Assembly (NCBI GenBank): GCA_021152595.1
Contig: JAGKVC010000008.1
Location: 1-34,371 of the forward strand
Reading direction: 5' to 3'
Length of the DNA: 34,371 bases
Source of the DNA: Clostridia bacterium
Lineage (GTDB): Bacteria > Bacillota > Clostridia > Oscillospirales > Ruminococcaceae
This document shows positions 22,774 through 30,887 of the stretch, one piece after another; position 1 is the stretch's first letter; every line of letters begins with the position of its first letter. The notes under the pieces were generated by a model. It saw only the letters and a list, made by a program, of their open reading frames with translations, was not told the DNA's origin and made no database searches. The position numbers and the translations under genes are program-made.

Positions 22774-24860
22774 GCGGTAGAATTGTCATAGCCGCGGATG
22801 ATGCCGAGATAATACGGTGAGGAATAAGAGCTTGAATCCGTCCGGATCGTATCCTTTTCATGCGGAATCACGCAGTAGGGATTTCCGAATGTCACAAGAC
22901 CGAGTGACGGGCAGTTATCCAGGAACGTCTTTCCGACTCTGACAACGCTCGCCGGAATATCCAGCTCCTTGAGCGCAGCACAGTTTGAAAACGCCGCATT
23001 TCCGATTGTTTTGACACTGTCCGGAATCGTGACGGATTCCAGCGATTTGCATTTGTTGAACAGCGAATCCGGAATTTCCTCCACACCGGCAGGAATCGAA
23101 AGTGTCTTGAGACCGCTTCCGGCAAATGCGCTGCTGCCGATCTCTTTGATGCCTGCCGGAAGCGTGATCTGCTCCAGTGCCTCGCAGGAAGAAAAGATGC
23201 CGTCCGGAAGTGCGGTGTAATCCGCCGGAATCGTGACATCCTTCAGCCCTTTGCACAAAGAGAAAATACCGCTGCCGAGCGTGCAGGACGAATCGGGGAG
23301 CGTAACCTGCTCAATGCTGCTGCATCCGGAAAATGCACTGTCGCCGATTTCCTTCAGGCTCTTCGGGAACGAGATTTCCGTGAGCTGATTGCAGGAGCGG
23401 AACGCTTTGCTGCCGATCGTTTCGACACCCTCGCTCAGTGTCACCGATTTCAGCGCTTCATTGGTCTGATATTCAATCGTGAACGCATCCTTGCCGATCG
23501 TTTTGACATTTGCCGGAATCACGACCGAAGTCAGATCGGGATTTCCATAGCGGAATGCGCCGTCGCCGATTGCATTGATATTCTTCGGGAGCGTGATTTC
23601 GCCCTCGCACCCCTTCGCAGCAACCAGCACTTTGTTGACAATCACAAACGGATCATTTTCCAGCAGCCCGTTCACCCATGCATTGTCCAGAAATGCATCC
23701 GTACCGAAATGTGTCACCGTGGGCGGGATTGTAATATTTTCGAGCTTACGGCATCTCAAAAATGCATTTTCTTCGATATCCGTAACGCCGTCAGGAATCG
23801 TAACGGAAAGCAGCGAGCTGCAAAGACCGAATGCATACACATCGATTTTTGTCAGCGTCGAGGGCAAAGAAACGCTCTCCAGCTTTTCGCAGTTGAAGAA
23901 GACTCCATGCTCCAGCTCAGTGATGCCCTCCGGAACTTTGGCGGTCTTTATGCTTGTGCATCCATTGAATGCGCCCTCCTGAAGATCTGTGAGAGAATCC
24001 GGCAGGATCGCCTCCGGAAGCGCCGCACATTCATCAAATGCATATTCGCCGATGGTTTTCAGGGTTTCCGGGAAGCTGATATCGGCAAGCAGCTTACACT
24101 CCTTAAAGGCTCTCGGACCGATCTCCTCGATTCCCTCAGAGAGTCTGACCGTTTGCAGCTTGCCGCACATATAGAATGCGTATTCGCCGATGCTTTTGAC
24201 TGTGGACGGAATCGTGATCTCCGGCAGGTCATAGCAGCGGTAGAAGCAGTGATCGCCGATCGTTTCCAGTCCCTCTCCGAGCGTGACTGAGGTCAGTGCG
24301 CGGCAGTCCTGAAACATATAGGTCGGCAGCTCTTTGATGCCGGAAGACATTTTGACCTTCTCGAGTGCAAAGCAATCCACGAACATACTGCCGCCCATTT
24401 TTGTGACAGTGTCCGGAAATGTTGCCGAGACCAGCTTCACGCATGTTTTGAATGCGCTGTGTCCGATCGTTTGCAGCTTTGCAGGCAGCGTGGCCTCCGT
24501 CAGTCCCTTGCAGCTCTCAAACGCGGAATAGCCGATCGAGGTGATGCTGTCCGGAAATACGAATGATGTAATCGCACTCTTATACCGGAACGCCGCGTTT
24601 CCGATTGCGGTCACAGGCTTGCCGTCGATCGTTCCCGGTATGGTCAGGACACCCTCCGGACTTTCTGTCAAGCCGGTGATCGTGACCGTGCCGTCGGAGA
24701 CTGTGTACTTGAAGATGCCCGATACAAGCTCCTCCGGTGTTTCCTCTGCCGCATAGACAGGATACGGCTTCATCAGCACGGTATCCGGCAGCGCAGTCTG
24801 CATGCCGGTCAGGGCGATGCAAGCCGCACTTGTCAATGCAAGCAATTTCAGTTTACGCAT
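22710..24860 (-). CDS. N-terminal part of the frameshifted giant protein: signal peptide and BspA-type leucine-rich repeats
   Basis: A 716-residue frame starting at the ATG at 24860 with GAAAGGA upstream. Residues 1-~38 form a signal peptide ending near VYAAEE. Then about 25 BspA-type repeats of ~23 residues follow (pattern xLxxVTIPDSVTxIGxxAFxxC), up to residue ~690. The last 14 residues (MMKISRRSVKSLRH) are out of register: the repeat terminus here, STAWKYADI, should continue as Y-D-E-D-F-E-T-L, which is found in the next frame; compare STAEEYANKYGYTFEAL in the downstream part. One missing base near 22752-22758 restores a single protein of about 2,240 residues. The split is either a real mutation or a sequencing error. 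Confidence 0.88.
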   Translation of the reverse strand: MRKLKLLALTSAACIALTGMQTALPDTVLMKPYPVYAAEETPEELVSGIFKYTVSDGTVTITGLTESPEGVLTIPGTIDGKPVTAIGNAAFRYKSAITSFVFPDSITSIGYSAFESCKGLTEATLPAKLQTIGHSAFKTCVKLVSATFPDTVTKMGGSMFVDCFALEKVKMSSGIKELPTYMFQDCRALTSVTLGEGLETIGDHCFYRCYDLPEITIPSTVKSIGEYAFYMCGKLQTVRLSEGIEEIGPRAFKECKLLADISFPETLKTIGEYAFDECAALPEAILPDSLTDLQEGAFNGCTSIKTAKVPEGITELEHGVFFNCEKLESVSLPSTLTKIDVYAFGLCSSLLSVTIPDGVTDIEENAFLRCRKLENITIPPTVTHFGTDAFLDNAWVNGLLENDPFVIVNKVLVAAKGCEGEITLPKNINAIGDGAFRYGNPDLTSVVIPANVKTIGKDAFTIEYQTNEALKSVTLSEGVETIGSKAFRSCNQLTEISFPKSLKEIGDSAFSGCSSIEQVTLPDSSCTLGSGIFSLCKGLKDVTIPADYTALPDGIFSSCEALEQITLPAGIKEIGSSAFAGSGLKTLSIPAGVEEIPDSLFNKCKSLESVTIPDSVKTIGNAAFSNCAALKELDIPASVVRVGKTFLDNCPSLGLVTFGNPYCVIPHEKDTIRTDSSSYSSPYYLGIIRGYDNSTAWKYADIMMKISRRSVKSLRH

Positions 24861-24908
24861 AATAATCCCGTCCTTTCAGTTATGTTATGCAAATAATATT
24901 GCACATTT

Positions 24909-24937
24909 ATTATATCATATTCCGCTAAAAAAATCAA
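24909..24937 (-). promoter_or_regulatory. promoter of the LRR/peptidase/dockerin gene
   Basis: On the minus strand TTGATT (24932-24937), 17 bases, TATAAT (24909-24914), ~45 bases upstream of the ATG. Confidence 0.7.
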
Positions 24938-25135
24938 GATTTGCCGCGTGGTGCCAAGCCGTACAACTCTTTTGTAAGCGAATAAAACAATGTATAATCG
25001 TCGGATATTATGCATAAATATACAAACTGCACAACCAAGCTGTACAGTTTGTTGAAGACATTTTGTCCGGATGCCGAATCCGCGGACGATTTCCGCTGCT
25101 TTGTCCGCAGTCTTCTTCCGCACAAAGCAAAGCGA

Positions 25136-25164
25136 TTGACTTTCTGTCCCTGCCGTGCTATAAT
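25136..25164 (+). promoter_or_regulatory. sigma-70 promoter upstream of the second sigma operon
   Basis: TTGACT (25136-25141), 17 bases, TATAAT (25159-25164) with TGC before the -10 box. It is 248 bases before the sigma start codon, so it would give a basal transcript with a long leader. Confidence 0.7.
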
Positions 25165-25283
25165 TCCGGTATGCAGTAAAGACGAAGGTGTAATATAACA
25201 GCGATCCTCCGATCCCCGAACGGGGCGCATTTTCCTGCCGGATTGCTGTCTGCACAGCGGCAAAAATTTTTTTTCAAATTTCT

Positions 25284-25309
25284 TGTAACGAAACAGTACC
25301 GAATCCGTC
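25284..25309 (+). promoter_or_regulatory. ECF-type promoter of the second sigma operon
   Basis: TGTAAC (25284-25289), 16 bases, CGTC (25306-25309), with an A/T-rich tract directly upstream. It shares both boxes and the A/T tract with the promoter of the first sigma operon. Confidence 0.75.
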
Positions 25310-25412
25310 TAACCTACAGAAAGCCAAAAAAACGGAACTCAAACCGCTAGGCTTTCCGCCGAAGCTTCTGTGCGAATCCCACACTATTATATTACGAAAG
25401 GAGGTGCGGTGA

Positions 25413-25907
25413 TTGGACAAGGAAACTGCCGAAAAGCTGTATCATTCCTGCTATATGAAGGTCTACTCCTATGTGATGACGCTGGCAAAAAACGAAGATG
25501 CCGCCAGCGAGATCACGCAGGAAACCTTCTTTCGGGCGATCTCGACCAAGCAGGAATTCCGCGGCGAATCGGAATGCTATTCGTGGCTGTGCGCGATTGC
25601 AAAAAATATATTTATAGACGGCACGCGCAAAGCATCGCGGAATCAGGGCGAGCTTGATGAGACCTTTGCTGACAGCAGCACCGATATCGAACAAAGCACG
25701 ATTGATTCAGAGACATCATTCCGGATCCACATGCTTCTGCATGAAATGGAAGAACCGTATAAAGAAGTTTTTTCGCTCCGTGTATTCGGTGAACTTTCCT
25801 TTGCACAGATCGGAAAAATCTTCGGAAAGACCGAGAACTGGGCGAGAGTCACCTATCATCGCGCACGCCTGAAACTGAAAGAAAGGATGGAATCACATGA
25901 AATATAA
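25413..25907 (+). CDS. ECF-type RNA polymerase sigma factor (SigW/SigM-like)
   Basis: A 164-residue protein starting at a TTG with AAAGGAGGTG just upstream; no in-frame ATG is suitably placed. Region 2 is at residues ~8-75 (CYMKVYSYVMTLAKNEDAASEITQETFFRAI, SYSWLCAIAKNIFIDGTRK) and region 4 at ~108-158 (LHEMEEPYKEVFSLRVFGELSFAQIGKIFGKTENWARVTYHRARLKLKERM). It is followed with an 11-base overlap by a zinc-finger anti-sigma gene. An ECF-type promoter upstream indicates positive autoregulation. The partner DUF4097 lipoprotein suggests cell-envelope stress as the signal. Confidence 0.93.
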   Translation: MDKETAEKLYHSCYMKVYSYVMTLAKNEDAASEITQETFFRAISTKQEFRGESECYSWLCAIAKNIFIDGTRKASRNQGELDETFADSSTDIEQSTIDSETSFRIHMLLHEMEEPYKEVFSLRVFGELSFAQIGKIFGKTENWARVTYHRARLKLKERMESHEI

Positions 25908-26871
25908 CTGCGAAATGATCCGCGATCTGCTTCCGCTGTATGTCGATCAGGTCTGCTCCCCGTCCAGCGCACATGCCGTGGAAGAACATATCCGCGAATG
26001 CAATGCCTGTGCATCAATCCTTGGCGAAATGAGCTCCGCAGATCCGATACTCGATCAGGAAATCTACGCGGAACGCAGCCGCGTACTGGACACACAGGCA
26101 AAATTCTTCAAACGGCGCAGCGCCGTTGCAGGCAGCATCATCGGCGGCATCTTTGCGCTCCCGATTCTGATCTGCCTGATTGTCAATCTTGCATCCGGCG
26201 CCGGTCTGACATGGTTCTTCATCGTACTGGCAGCGATGTTTATTCCGGCATCCCTGATCGTCGTACCGCTGATGGTACCGGAAAACAAGTTCCTGTGGAC
26301 GATCGGTGCCTTTACGGCGAGCCTGCTCGGGCTGCTCGGCGTATGCAGCATTTATTCCGGCAGCGGCTGGTTCCTGATTGCCGGTCCGGCGGTGCTGTTC
26401 GGACTGTGCGTGATTTTCAGCCCGTTCATTGTGCATACGAAGCCGGTCGCAAAGCTGCTCGGCAATCAGAAGGGACTGACTGTTTTTGCCGCCGACACGC
26501 TGACCTTTATTCTGATGATGACCATGATCGGCATCCGCACAGGCTCTTCGGGATTCTTCCGGATCGCGTTTGCCTGCTCGCTCATGCCGGTTGCATGGAT
26601 CTGGCTGCTCTTCCTGCTGATCCGCTATCCGAAATGGAACGGGCTGCTCAAAGCCGCAGTTTGCATTCTCGTGTCCGCGCTGTTCGGATTTTTCAGCAAT
26701 ACCATTGTCGGCATGATGCTCGGAAGCGGACTGTATCTTCCGAAATTTGATCTGAGCTTTGCATCCGGCGACAGCATCAACGGCTTCGTAAGCTGGTGCA
26801 TCCTGCTGACCGGCACCGTACTCGCCGCAATTTTCGGCGTATGCGGCGCCCTGAAAAATAATCGTAAATAA
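25897..26871 (+). CDS. zinc-finger (zf-HC2) anti-sigma factor, multi-spanning membrane protein
   Basis: A 324-residue protein overlapping the sigma gene by 11 bases. The N-terminus has the ZAS pattern: Cys5, His31, Cys35 and Cys38 (HIRECNAC). From residue ~75 on there are about eight hydrophobic helices, so unlike single-pass anti-sigmas it is a polytopic protein. It would hold the sigma factor at the membrane until a signal is sensed. The stop codon lies in a short tandem repeat of AATAATCGTA, 24 bases before the next gene. Confidence 0.88.
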   Translation: MKYNCEMIRDLLPLYVDQVCSPSSAHAVEEHIRECNACASILGEMSSADPILDQEIYAERSRVLDTQAKFFKRRSAVAGSIIGGIFALPILICLIVNLASGAGLTWFFIVLAAMFIPASLIVVPLMVPENKFLWTIGAFTASLLGLLGVCSIYSGSGWFLIAGPAVLFGLCVIFSPFIVHTKPVAKLLGNQKGLTVFAADTLTFILMMTMIGIRTGSSGFFRIAFACSLMPVAWIWLLFLLIRYPKWNGLLKAAVCILVSALFGFFSNTIVGMMLGSGLYLPKFDLSFASGDSINGFVSWCILLTGTVLAAIFGVCGALKNNRK

Positions 26872-26895
26872 TCGTAAATAAAAGGAGAAATCACT

Positions 26896-27828
26896 ATGAA
26901 AAAGGCAATGAAAAGTCTCGCACTGGTTCTCACCGCGTCGGCAATGCTCTGCACAGCAGGCTGCATCAATCCGGCATTCGTTTTTGATCACGCAGATCAA
27001 TACACCGCAGGCGATTTTTCGACTGACAGCGCAGTCAAGGAACTGGATATCGACTGGACCGCCGGAACTGTAAACGTCTCCCATCACAATCAGCCTGATA
27101 TCACCGTAACCGAAACCTGCAATGTTCCGCTCAAAGACGACCTGAAGGTACAGACATGGCTGGACGGCTCGACACTGCATATCCGGTACTGCAAATCCGG
27201 CATCAACTTTAATCTGAAGGATGCAGAGAAAGTGCTGGAGGTCAGGCTGCCGGAAGGCATGGAGCTGGAGACAATGAACTGCGACTGCACCTCCGCCGAA
27301 ACCAGCTTGGCAGATATTTCCGCAAAGGACTTCCGCGCAAATGTCACCTCAGGCGCATTGCAGCTCAGCGGCTGCTCCGCCGACAGTTTCCGGATCTCCT
27401 CCACCTCCGGAGATATTACGGTTGACCAGAAAGGCAAATCGCAATCGCTGAAAGCAGGCAGCACCTCGGGCAAAATCCGGATCACAGCGGAAACGGTCAA
27501 AGACATGTCCGTCAACTCAACATCCGGCACGACGGATATCAGCACGCAGCAGAGCGATTCTGTTTCGGTGACAAGCACAAGCGGCGCTGAAACGCTGCAT
27601 CTGAAGACAATGCCTGCCTCCGTGGATGTCTCCGCAACATCCGGCAATATCAGCCTCTTTGTCCCGAAAAATGCAGATTTCAAGGCAACAGCCGAAACGA
27701 CGTCCGGCAAATTTGATTCAGACATTGCGCTGAAAAAGGACGGCAATCAGTACACCGCAGGCAGCGGCACAAATCAGCTCAAAATCACAACGACCTCCGG
27801 CAATATCACCCTCAAAGCGGAGGATTGA
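26896..27828 (+). CDS. DUF4097 family lipoprotein
   Basis: A 310-residue protein with AAAGGAG before its ATG. A lipoprotein signal ends in TAGC with Cys23 as the lipidated residue. The rest is a repetitive beta-solenoid of the DUF4097 type, with many short STSGxIxI-like repeats (ISSTSGDITVDQKG, STSGKIRITAE, TTSGNITLKAED). Members are often cotranscribed with envelope-stress regulators in Firmicutes; the function is unknown. It is third in the sigma operon, so it is a probable target or sensor of that system. It ends in a TGA codon. Confidence 0.85.
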   Translation: MKKAMKSLALVLTASAMLCTAGCINPAFVFDHADQYTAGDFSTDSAVKELDIDWTAGTVNVSHHNQPDITVTETCNVPLKDDLKVQTWLDGSTLHIRYCKSGINFNLKDAEKVLEVRLPEGMELETMNCDCTSAETSLADISAKDFRANVTSGALQLSGCSADSFRISSTSGDITVDQKGKSQSLKAGSTSGKIRITAETVKDMSVNSTSGTTDISTQQSDSVSVTSTSGAETLHLKTMPASVDVSATSGNISLFVPKNADFKATAETTSGKFDSDIALKKDGNQYTAGSGTNQLKITTTSGNITLKAED

Positions 27829-27917
27829 GCAGCAAGTGCAGCGCATGATCCGGATTTACAATATAATGCGCGAACTTCATCAGACTGAAAAGCAGCACCG
27901 CCAGTATGGTTTCTCTC

Positions 27918-27946
27918 ATTATAGTATGATTCGCGCTTTTTGTCAA
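27918..27946 (-). promoter_or_regulatory. orphan consensus promoter pointing into the DUF4097 gene
   Basis: On the minus strand TTGACA (27941-27946), 17 bases, TATAAT (27918-27923), a perfect consensus. No gene follows it on this strand: downstream is the 3' end of the DUF4097 gene in antisense. Confidence 0.65.
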
Positions 27947-27988
27947 CATTTAGAATCAATCTGATTGTGTATTCCGTCATCCGTCCGC

Positions 27989-28017
27989 TTGACTTTCCTT
28001 TGCAGCTGTGTTATAAT
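27989..28017 (+). promoter_or_regulatory. promoter of the cohesin-dockerin gene
   Basis: TTGACT (27989-27994), 17 bases, TATAAT (28012-28017). The ATG is at 28079, giving a leader of ~55 bases. Confidence 0.75.
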
Positions 28018-28078
28018 CCCTGATAGAGACTGATGCTGCTATGGATCCGTCTCAATTCCGGAGCGGAGGAAGCACTTT

Positions 28079-29041
28079 ATGAATCTGAAAAAGATCATTG
28101 CCGCATTGCTGTCATGTGCGCTGACCTGCGGAACAGTTTGCGCAGCAGAGAATCTGTCCCGTTCATCTGCATCTGCGGAAGCACAGGGAACGGAAGATTC
28201 CGGCGCATTGGAGAATCCCTGCAACAAACAGGATGATAAAGAGGTTCGCTATGACGGTTCGCGCTGGATTCAGCCGAACGACTGGAACACGCCCCCAATA
28301 AATCCCAAAGATTATGAAGGCGGCATCATGTTTTATATTGACAAAATCGGACTGGAGCCTTCCTATACACCGGGCAAGACACAGCGCGTTTATTTCAGCA
28401 TCACCGGTGCAGAAGTTCCCGTCAATTACATCAAATTCCATATTTTTTATGACACCCGGCTGACCGTCAAAAACAATACAAAGGGCGAACCTGCGACGGC
28501 CGGCAAAGGAACAACCGGCTTCACAACAGGCTCCGCAATGGTCAAAGAAGGACAGCTTGCTTTCTATGCTTATTCCGATGAAGCCGTGCAGATTCCGCAA
28601 AGCTGCCTGTTCACGATTGATTTCACCCTCCCCGAAAATGCAGAGCAGGGCGAGATGTATCCGATCGGCATTTCATATGTGGATGACGGCATTATGAGCG
28701 ATTGCTTTATCAATTCGGAAAAGGATGAAGCCGGAAAACTCCAGATGACATATCTGTTCACAAAGGGAATCTACAACGGATATATTAAAATTCTGGGGGA
28801 GAAAAAGACGACGGCTGCGCCGCCCTCAGCGGAACCGCTTTTGGGCGATGTCAACTGTGACGGCAACGTTTCCGCTGCGGATGCAGTTCTGCTCAGCCGG
28901 ATTGCCGCAGAGGATCCCTGCACGGATATTCCGCTGACGGAGAAGAGCTTTCTCGCCGCTGATTATGACAAAGATAACCTGATCACCATTCTGGATGCAA
29001 GGAAGCTGCTCTCAGATCTGCTTGGTGCAAAAACCGGATAA
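28079..29041 (+). CDS. secreted cohesin-like plus dockerin protein (adaptor scaffoldin, ScaC-like)
   Basis: A 320-residue protein; GGAGG precedes the ATG. Residues 1-23 are a signal peptide. Residues ~85-245 look like a cohesin: YIKFHIFYDTRLTV for the early strands, a loop with GxxTGFTTG, then EGQLAFYAYSDEAVQIPQSCLFTIDFTLPENAEQGEMYPIGIS, close to the usual cohesin strand order. Residues ~254-317 are a dockerin: DVNCDGNVSAADAVLLSRI forms the first calcium loop and DYDKDNLITILDARKLLSDLL the second. A single cohesin with a dockerin is the layout of the adaptor scaffoldin ScaC of Ruminococcus flavefaciens. It would link enzymes to a larger scaffoldin. The cohesin call rests on pattern and context. 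Confidence 0.75.
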   Translation: MNLKKIIAALLSCALTCGTVCAAENLSRSSASAEAQGTEDSGALENPCNKQDDKEVRYDGSRWIQPNDWNTPPINPKDYEGGIMFYIDKIGLEPSYTPGKTQRVYFSITGAEVPVNYIKFHIFYDTRLTVKNNTKGEPATAGKGTTGFTTGSAMVKEGQLAFYAYSDEAVQIPQSCLFTIDFTLPENAEQGEMYPIGISYVDDGIMSDCFINSEKDEAGKLQMTYLFTKGIYNGYIKILGEKKTTAAPPSAEPLLGDVNCDGNVSAADAVLLSRIAAEDPCTDIPLTEKSFLAADYDKDNLITILDARKLLSDLLGAKTG

Positions 29042-29049
29042 ACAAGAAA

Positions 29050-29080
29050 AAAGCAGTCCTTCGGGGCTGCTTTCCATTTT
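29050..29080 (+). terminator. terminator of the cohesin-dockerin gene
   Basis: AAAGCAG-t-CC and GG-g-CTGCTTT form a stem with a TTCG-type loop, followed by CCATTTTTAT. The next minus-strand gene ends at 29102, so it can act in both directions. Confidence 0.7.
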
Positions 29081-29101
29081 TATGATTCGTGTTCACTGCT
29101 T

Positions 29102-29716
29102 TCAGATCAGAATGACTGCAATGACATACAAAGCGGTTATGATCATCGGGATCATGATAACAGGGATCTTTGATTTTTTGTTTTCGGTATACCAAACGCG
29201 CTTCAATCCATCCGGATCCAGCTCCGCGAGCGCAGGGAATCTTTCCGGATATTTCACCGGAATCTCCTGTCCTGCCTCAAACGAAATCGGATAGAGCGCC
29301 TGCCTGCTTGTCGGGTGCGGCAATGAAAAAACCTTGCGGTATTCTTTTCCGCGCGCATGATATTTCACAGTTACAGAGAAAATCGCTTTCCTTACCCACT
29401 CGTCAGAACCGTACTGATCCGGTCGCACCGTTTCGTTTACATCTTCAATCACCCCGTCAGTCTGTTTCCCATGCTTCTCAATATAGTCTCTGATCCGGGG
29501 GCGGCAGAACGCGAGTACAAACAGAACATCTATGATCAGAATGATCAGCCCGATGCCTGCTTTTATGACAATTCTGCATACCGGCAGCAGTTTATCGCCG
29601 GGTATGATGCCTGCCAGTGCCAGAATGCCGATAAATGTGCCGGTCACCGCACATGCAATGATCCATTTGACTACCGGTTTGAAATGAGCGGTATCCTGAG
29701 AATGATTTGTTTTCAT
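29102..29716 (-). CDS. DUF3592-like membrane protein
   Basis: A 204-residue protein with membrane helices at ~18-39, ~49-72 and ~184-204. The middle part (~75-175) is a soluble beta-rich domain of the DUF3592 type: KHGKQTDGVIEDV at its start, KAIFSVTVKYHARGKEYRKVFSLP, then FEAGQEIPVKYPERFPALAEL. The function is unknown. AGGAG precedes the ATG by ~11 bases. It has its own promoter at 29767-29795. Confidence 0.7.
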   Translation of the reverse strand: MKTNHSQDTAHFKPVVKWIIACAVTGTFIGILALAGIIPGDKLLPVCRIVIKAGIGLIILIIDVLFVLAFCRPRIRDYIEKHGKQTDGVIEDVNETVRPDQYGSDEWVRKAIFSVTVKYHARGKEYRKVFSLPHPTSRQALYPISFEAGQEIPVKYPERFPALAELDPDGLKRVWYTENKKSKIPVIMIPMIITALYVIAVILI

Positions 29717-29766
29717 GATGTCTGATCTCCTGCAATGATTGGTACATCGTGTTTTCTGACGCTTTC

Positions 29767-29795
29767 ATTATACCACACCGCCCGCGAAAAAGCAA
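29767..29795 (-). promoter_or_regulatory. promoter of the DUF3592-like gene
   Basis: On the minus strand TTGCTT (29790-29795), 17 bases, TATAAT (29767-29772). Confidence 0.6.
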
Positions 29796-29873
29796 TCCCG
29801 TCTATATCATTTTCACCGGACCGCCGTCCTCATTGCAATCCGGTCAGCGCGCGCAAAACCGTAACGACCGGAA

Positions 29874-29902
29874 TTGATTTTCCGGCAGATTTATGTTATG
29901 AT
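29874..29902 (+). promoter_or_regulatory. promoter of the UPF0178 pair
   Basis: TTGATT (29874-29879), 17 bases, TATGAT (29897-29902), 33 bases before the first ATG. Confidence 0.65.
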
Positions 29903-29935
29903 AAAAGAAAAGCGAAGTTCAAACGGAGGCGGACC

Positions 29936-30358
29936 ATGAAAATACTGATAGACGCGGACAGTTGTCCGGTTACAGCGCTTGCATCGGATATTGCGTATTA
30001 CAATCAGATCCCCTGCACGGTCGTATATGATACAGCACATATCCTTCCGCCCATGCACGCCGATCATATCATGGTCGATAAAGGGCAGGACAGCGCTGAT
30101 ATCCGCATCATGAATCTGGTTCAGAGCGGTGACATTGTGATTACCCATGACAGGAAACTGGCACAGGTATGTGTCAGCAAAGGCGCTTATGTTCTGGATC
30201 ACAACGGCCGCCGGCTTGATCGTTTCAGCGCTGCGAAAAAGCAGGCAAAGCGGACAGAAAAACAAAATCTTGATTTTGAATTTGAGCTTTCTGATCTGAT
30301 ATGGGAAATTCAGACAAGAGAAGATGAGGCAGAGAATCAATATGCATATTCTGATTGA
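29936..30358 (+). CDS. UPF0178/DUF188 (YaiI/YqxD) family protein, shortened copy
   Basis: A 140-residue protein; CGGAGG precedes the ATG. It has the family motifs: MKILIDADSCPV with the acidic pair, VDKGQDSADIRIMNLVQSGDIVITHDRKLAQ. The family is PIN-domain-like and expected to be a metal-dependent nuclease, but its role is unknown. Compared with the following paralogue it lacks about 25 residues between the ALGxxVLDxNGR strand and the KRTEKQNLDFE helix. It ends in TGA, and its last 17 bases overlap the second copy. The C-terminal tail is acidic and degenerate (TREDEAENQYAYSD). Confidence 0.85.
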   Translation: MKILIDADSCPVTALASDIAYYNQIPCTVVYDTAHILPPMHADHIMVDKGQDSADIRIMNLVQSGDIVITHDRKLAQVCVSKGAYVLDHNGRRLDRFSAAKKQAKRTEKQNLDFEFELSDLIWEIQTREDEAENQYAYSD

Positions 30359-30785
30359 CGCAGACGGCTGTCCGGTGACCGGCATCACCGTCCGGATTGC
30401 GAGACAATACGGCATCGGCTGCACGATCATCTGCGACACCGCGCACCGGATCGAGCATGACGGCGCTGAAACGATCATCGTGGACAAGGGCGCAGACAGC
30501 GCCGACTTCCGGCTTGTGAATCTGGTTCAGACCGGTGATCTGGTTATCACGCAGGATTACGGGCTTGCGGCAATGTGCCTGAGCCGGAATGCGCGTGTGC
30601 TGAATCCGGACGGCAAAGAATTTATCGAAGACAATATTTTCGGACTATTGGAATTACGTGCAGCATCCGCGAAATACCGACGCTCCGGCGGGCGGATGAA
30701 AGGTCCGGCGAAACGGACGCAGCAGCAGAACAAAGACTTTGAAGCTGCGCTGCTTGCGATAATTGAAAAAATGATGACGCCCTGA
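30342..30785 (+). CDS. UPF0178/DUF188 (YaiI/YqxD) family protein, full copy
   Basis: A 147-residue protein with GAGGCAGAG before the ATG at 30342; the ATG lies inside the last codons of the preceding gene. It has MHILIDADGCPV, IIVDKGADSADFRLVNLVQTGDLVITQDYGLAAMCLS, and the family's C-terminal loop and helix (FIEDNIFGLLELR, then KRTQQQNKDFEAALLAII). It is a divergent tandem paralogue of the upstream gene, so both products could form a heteromer. Near-complete length supports function; the reaction is unknown. Confidence 0.88.
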   Translation: MHILIDADGCPVTGITVRIARQYGIGCTIICDTAHRIEHDGAETIIVDKGADSADFRLVNLVQTGDLVITQDYGLAAMCLSRNARVLNPDGKEFIEDNIFGLLELRAASAKYRRSGGRMKGPAKRTQQQNKDFEAALLAIIEKMMTP

Positions 30786-30811
30786 ATCGGGGCGCCCTGA
30801 TCACATGAGAA

Positions 30812-30842
30812 AAGCTGAGCCGGAAAATCACCGGCTCAGCTT
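30812..30842. terminator. bidirectional terminator between the UPF0178 pair and tRNA-like gene 1
   Basis: AAGCTGAGCCGG and CCGGCTCAGCTT form a perfect 12-bp stem with a 7-base loop. It serves the plus-strand genes and the minus-strand tRNA-like transcript, which reads TTTTCTC after the stem. Confidence 0.85.
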
Positions 30843-30887
30843 ATTCGTAACGGCTACCTGAACGTCAGATTTGTGTGAACAAAAGAA

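Larger units (their letters stand above)
24938..25412. other. intergenic region between the LRR gene and the second sigma operon
   Basis: No credible coding frame. It contains a plus-strand sigma-70 promoter (25136-25164), a small CCCC/GGGG hairpin near 25215-25228 and an ECF-type promoter (25284-25309). The sigma-70 transcript would have a ~240-base leader before the sigma gene, or could be a separate short RNA. Nothing is seen in 24938-25135 beyond A/T-rich sequence. Confidence 0.5.
27829..28078. other. intergenic region with two promoters, upstream of the cohesin-dockerin gene
   Basis: No credible coding frame. A perfect minus-strand promoter (27918-27946) points back toward the DUF4097 gene, and a plus-strand promoter (27989-28017) serves the cohesin-dockerin gene. 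Confidence 0.5.

Noticed and set aside
18166..24860. Two independent LRR proteins
   Set aside because: The second frame lacks a ribosome site and signal peptide, and the repeat motif is continuous across a one-base shift.
24960..25000. Plus-strand promoter with TATAAT near 24992
   Set aside because: No acceptable -35 box at 16-18 bases; the region is simply A/T-rich.
26014..27180. Minus-strand frame of 388 residues opposite the anti-sigma gene
   Set aside because: No domain, no start signal and antisense to a well-supported gene.
27833..27919. Minus-strand mini-gene MRETILAVLLF
   Set aside because: Its ATG overlaps the -10 box of the only promoter and there is no ribosome site.
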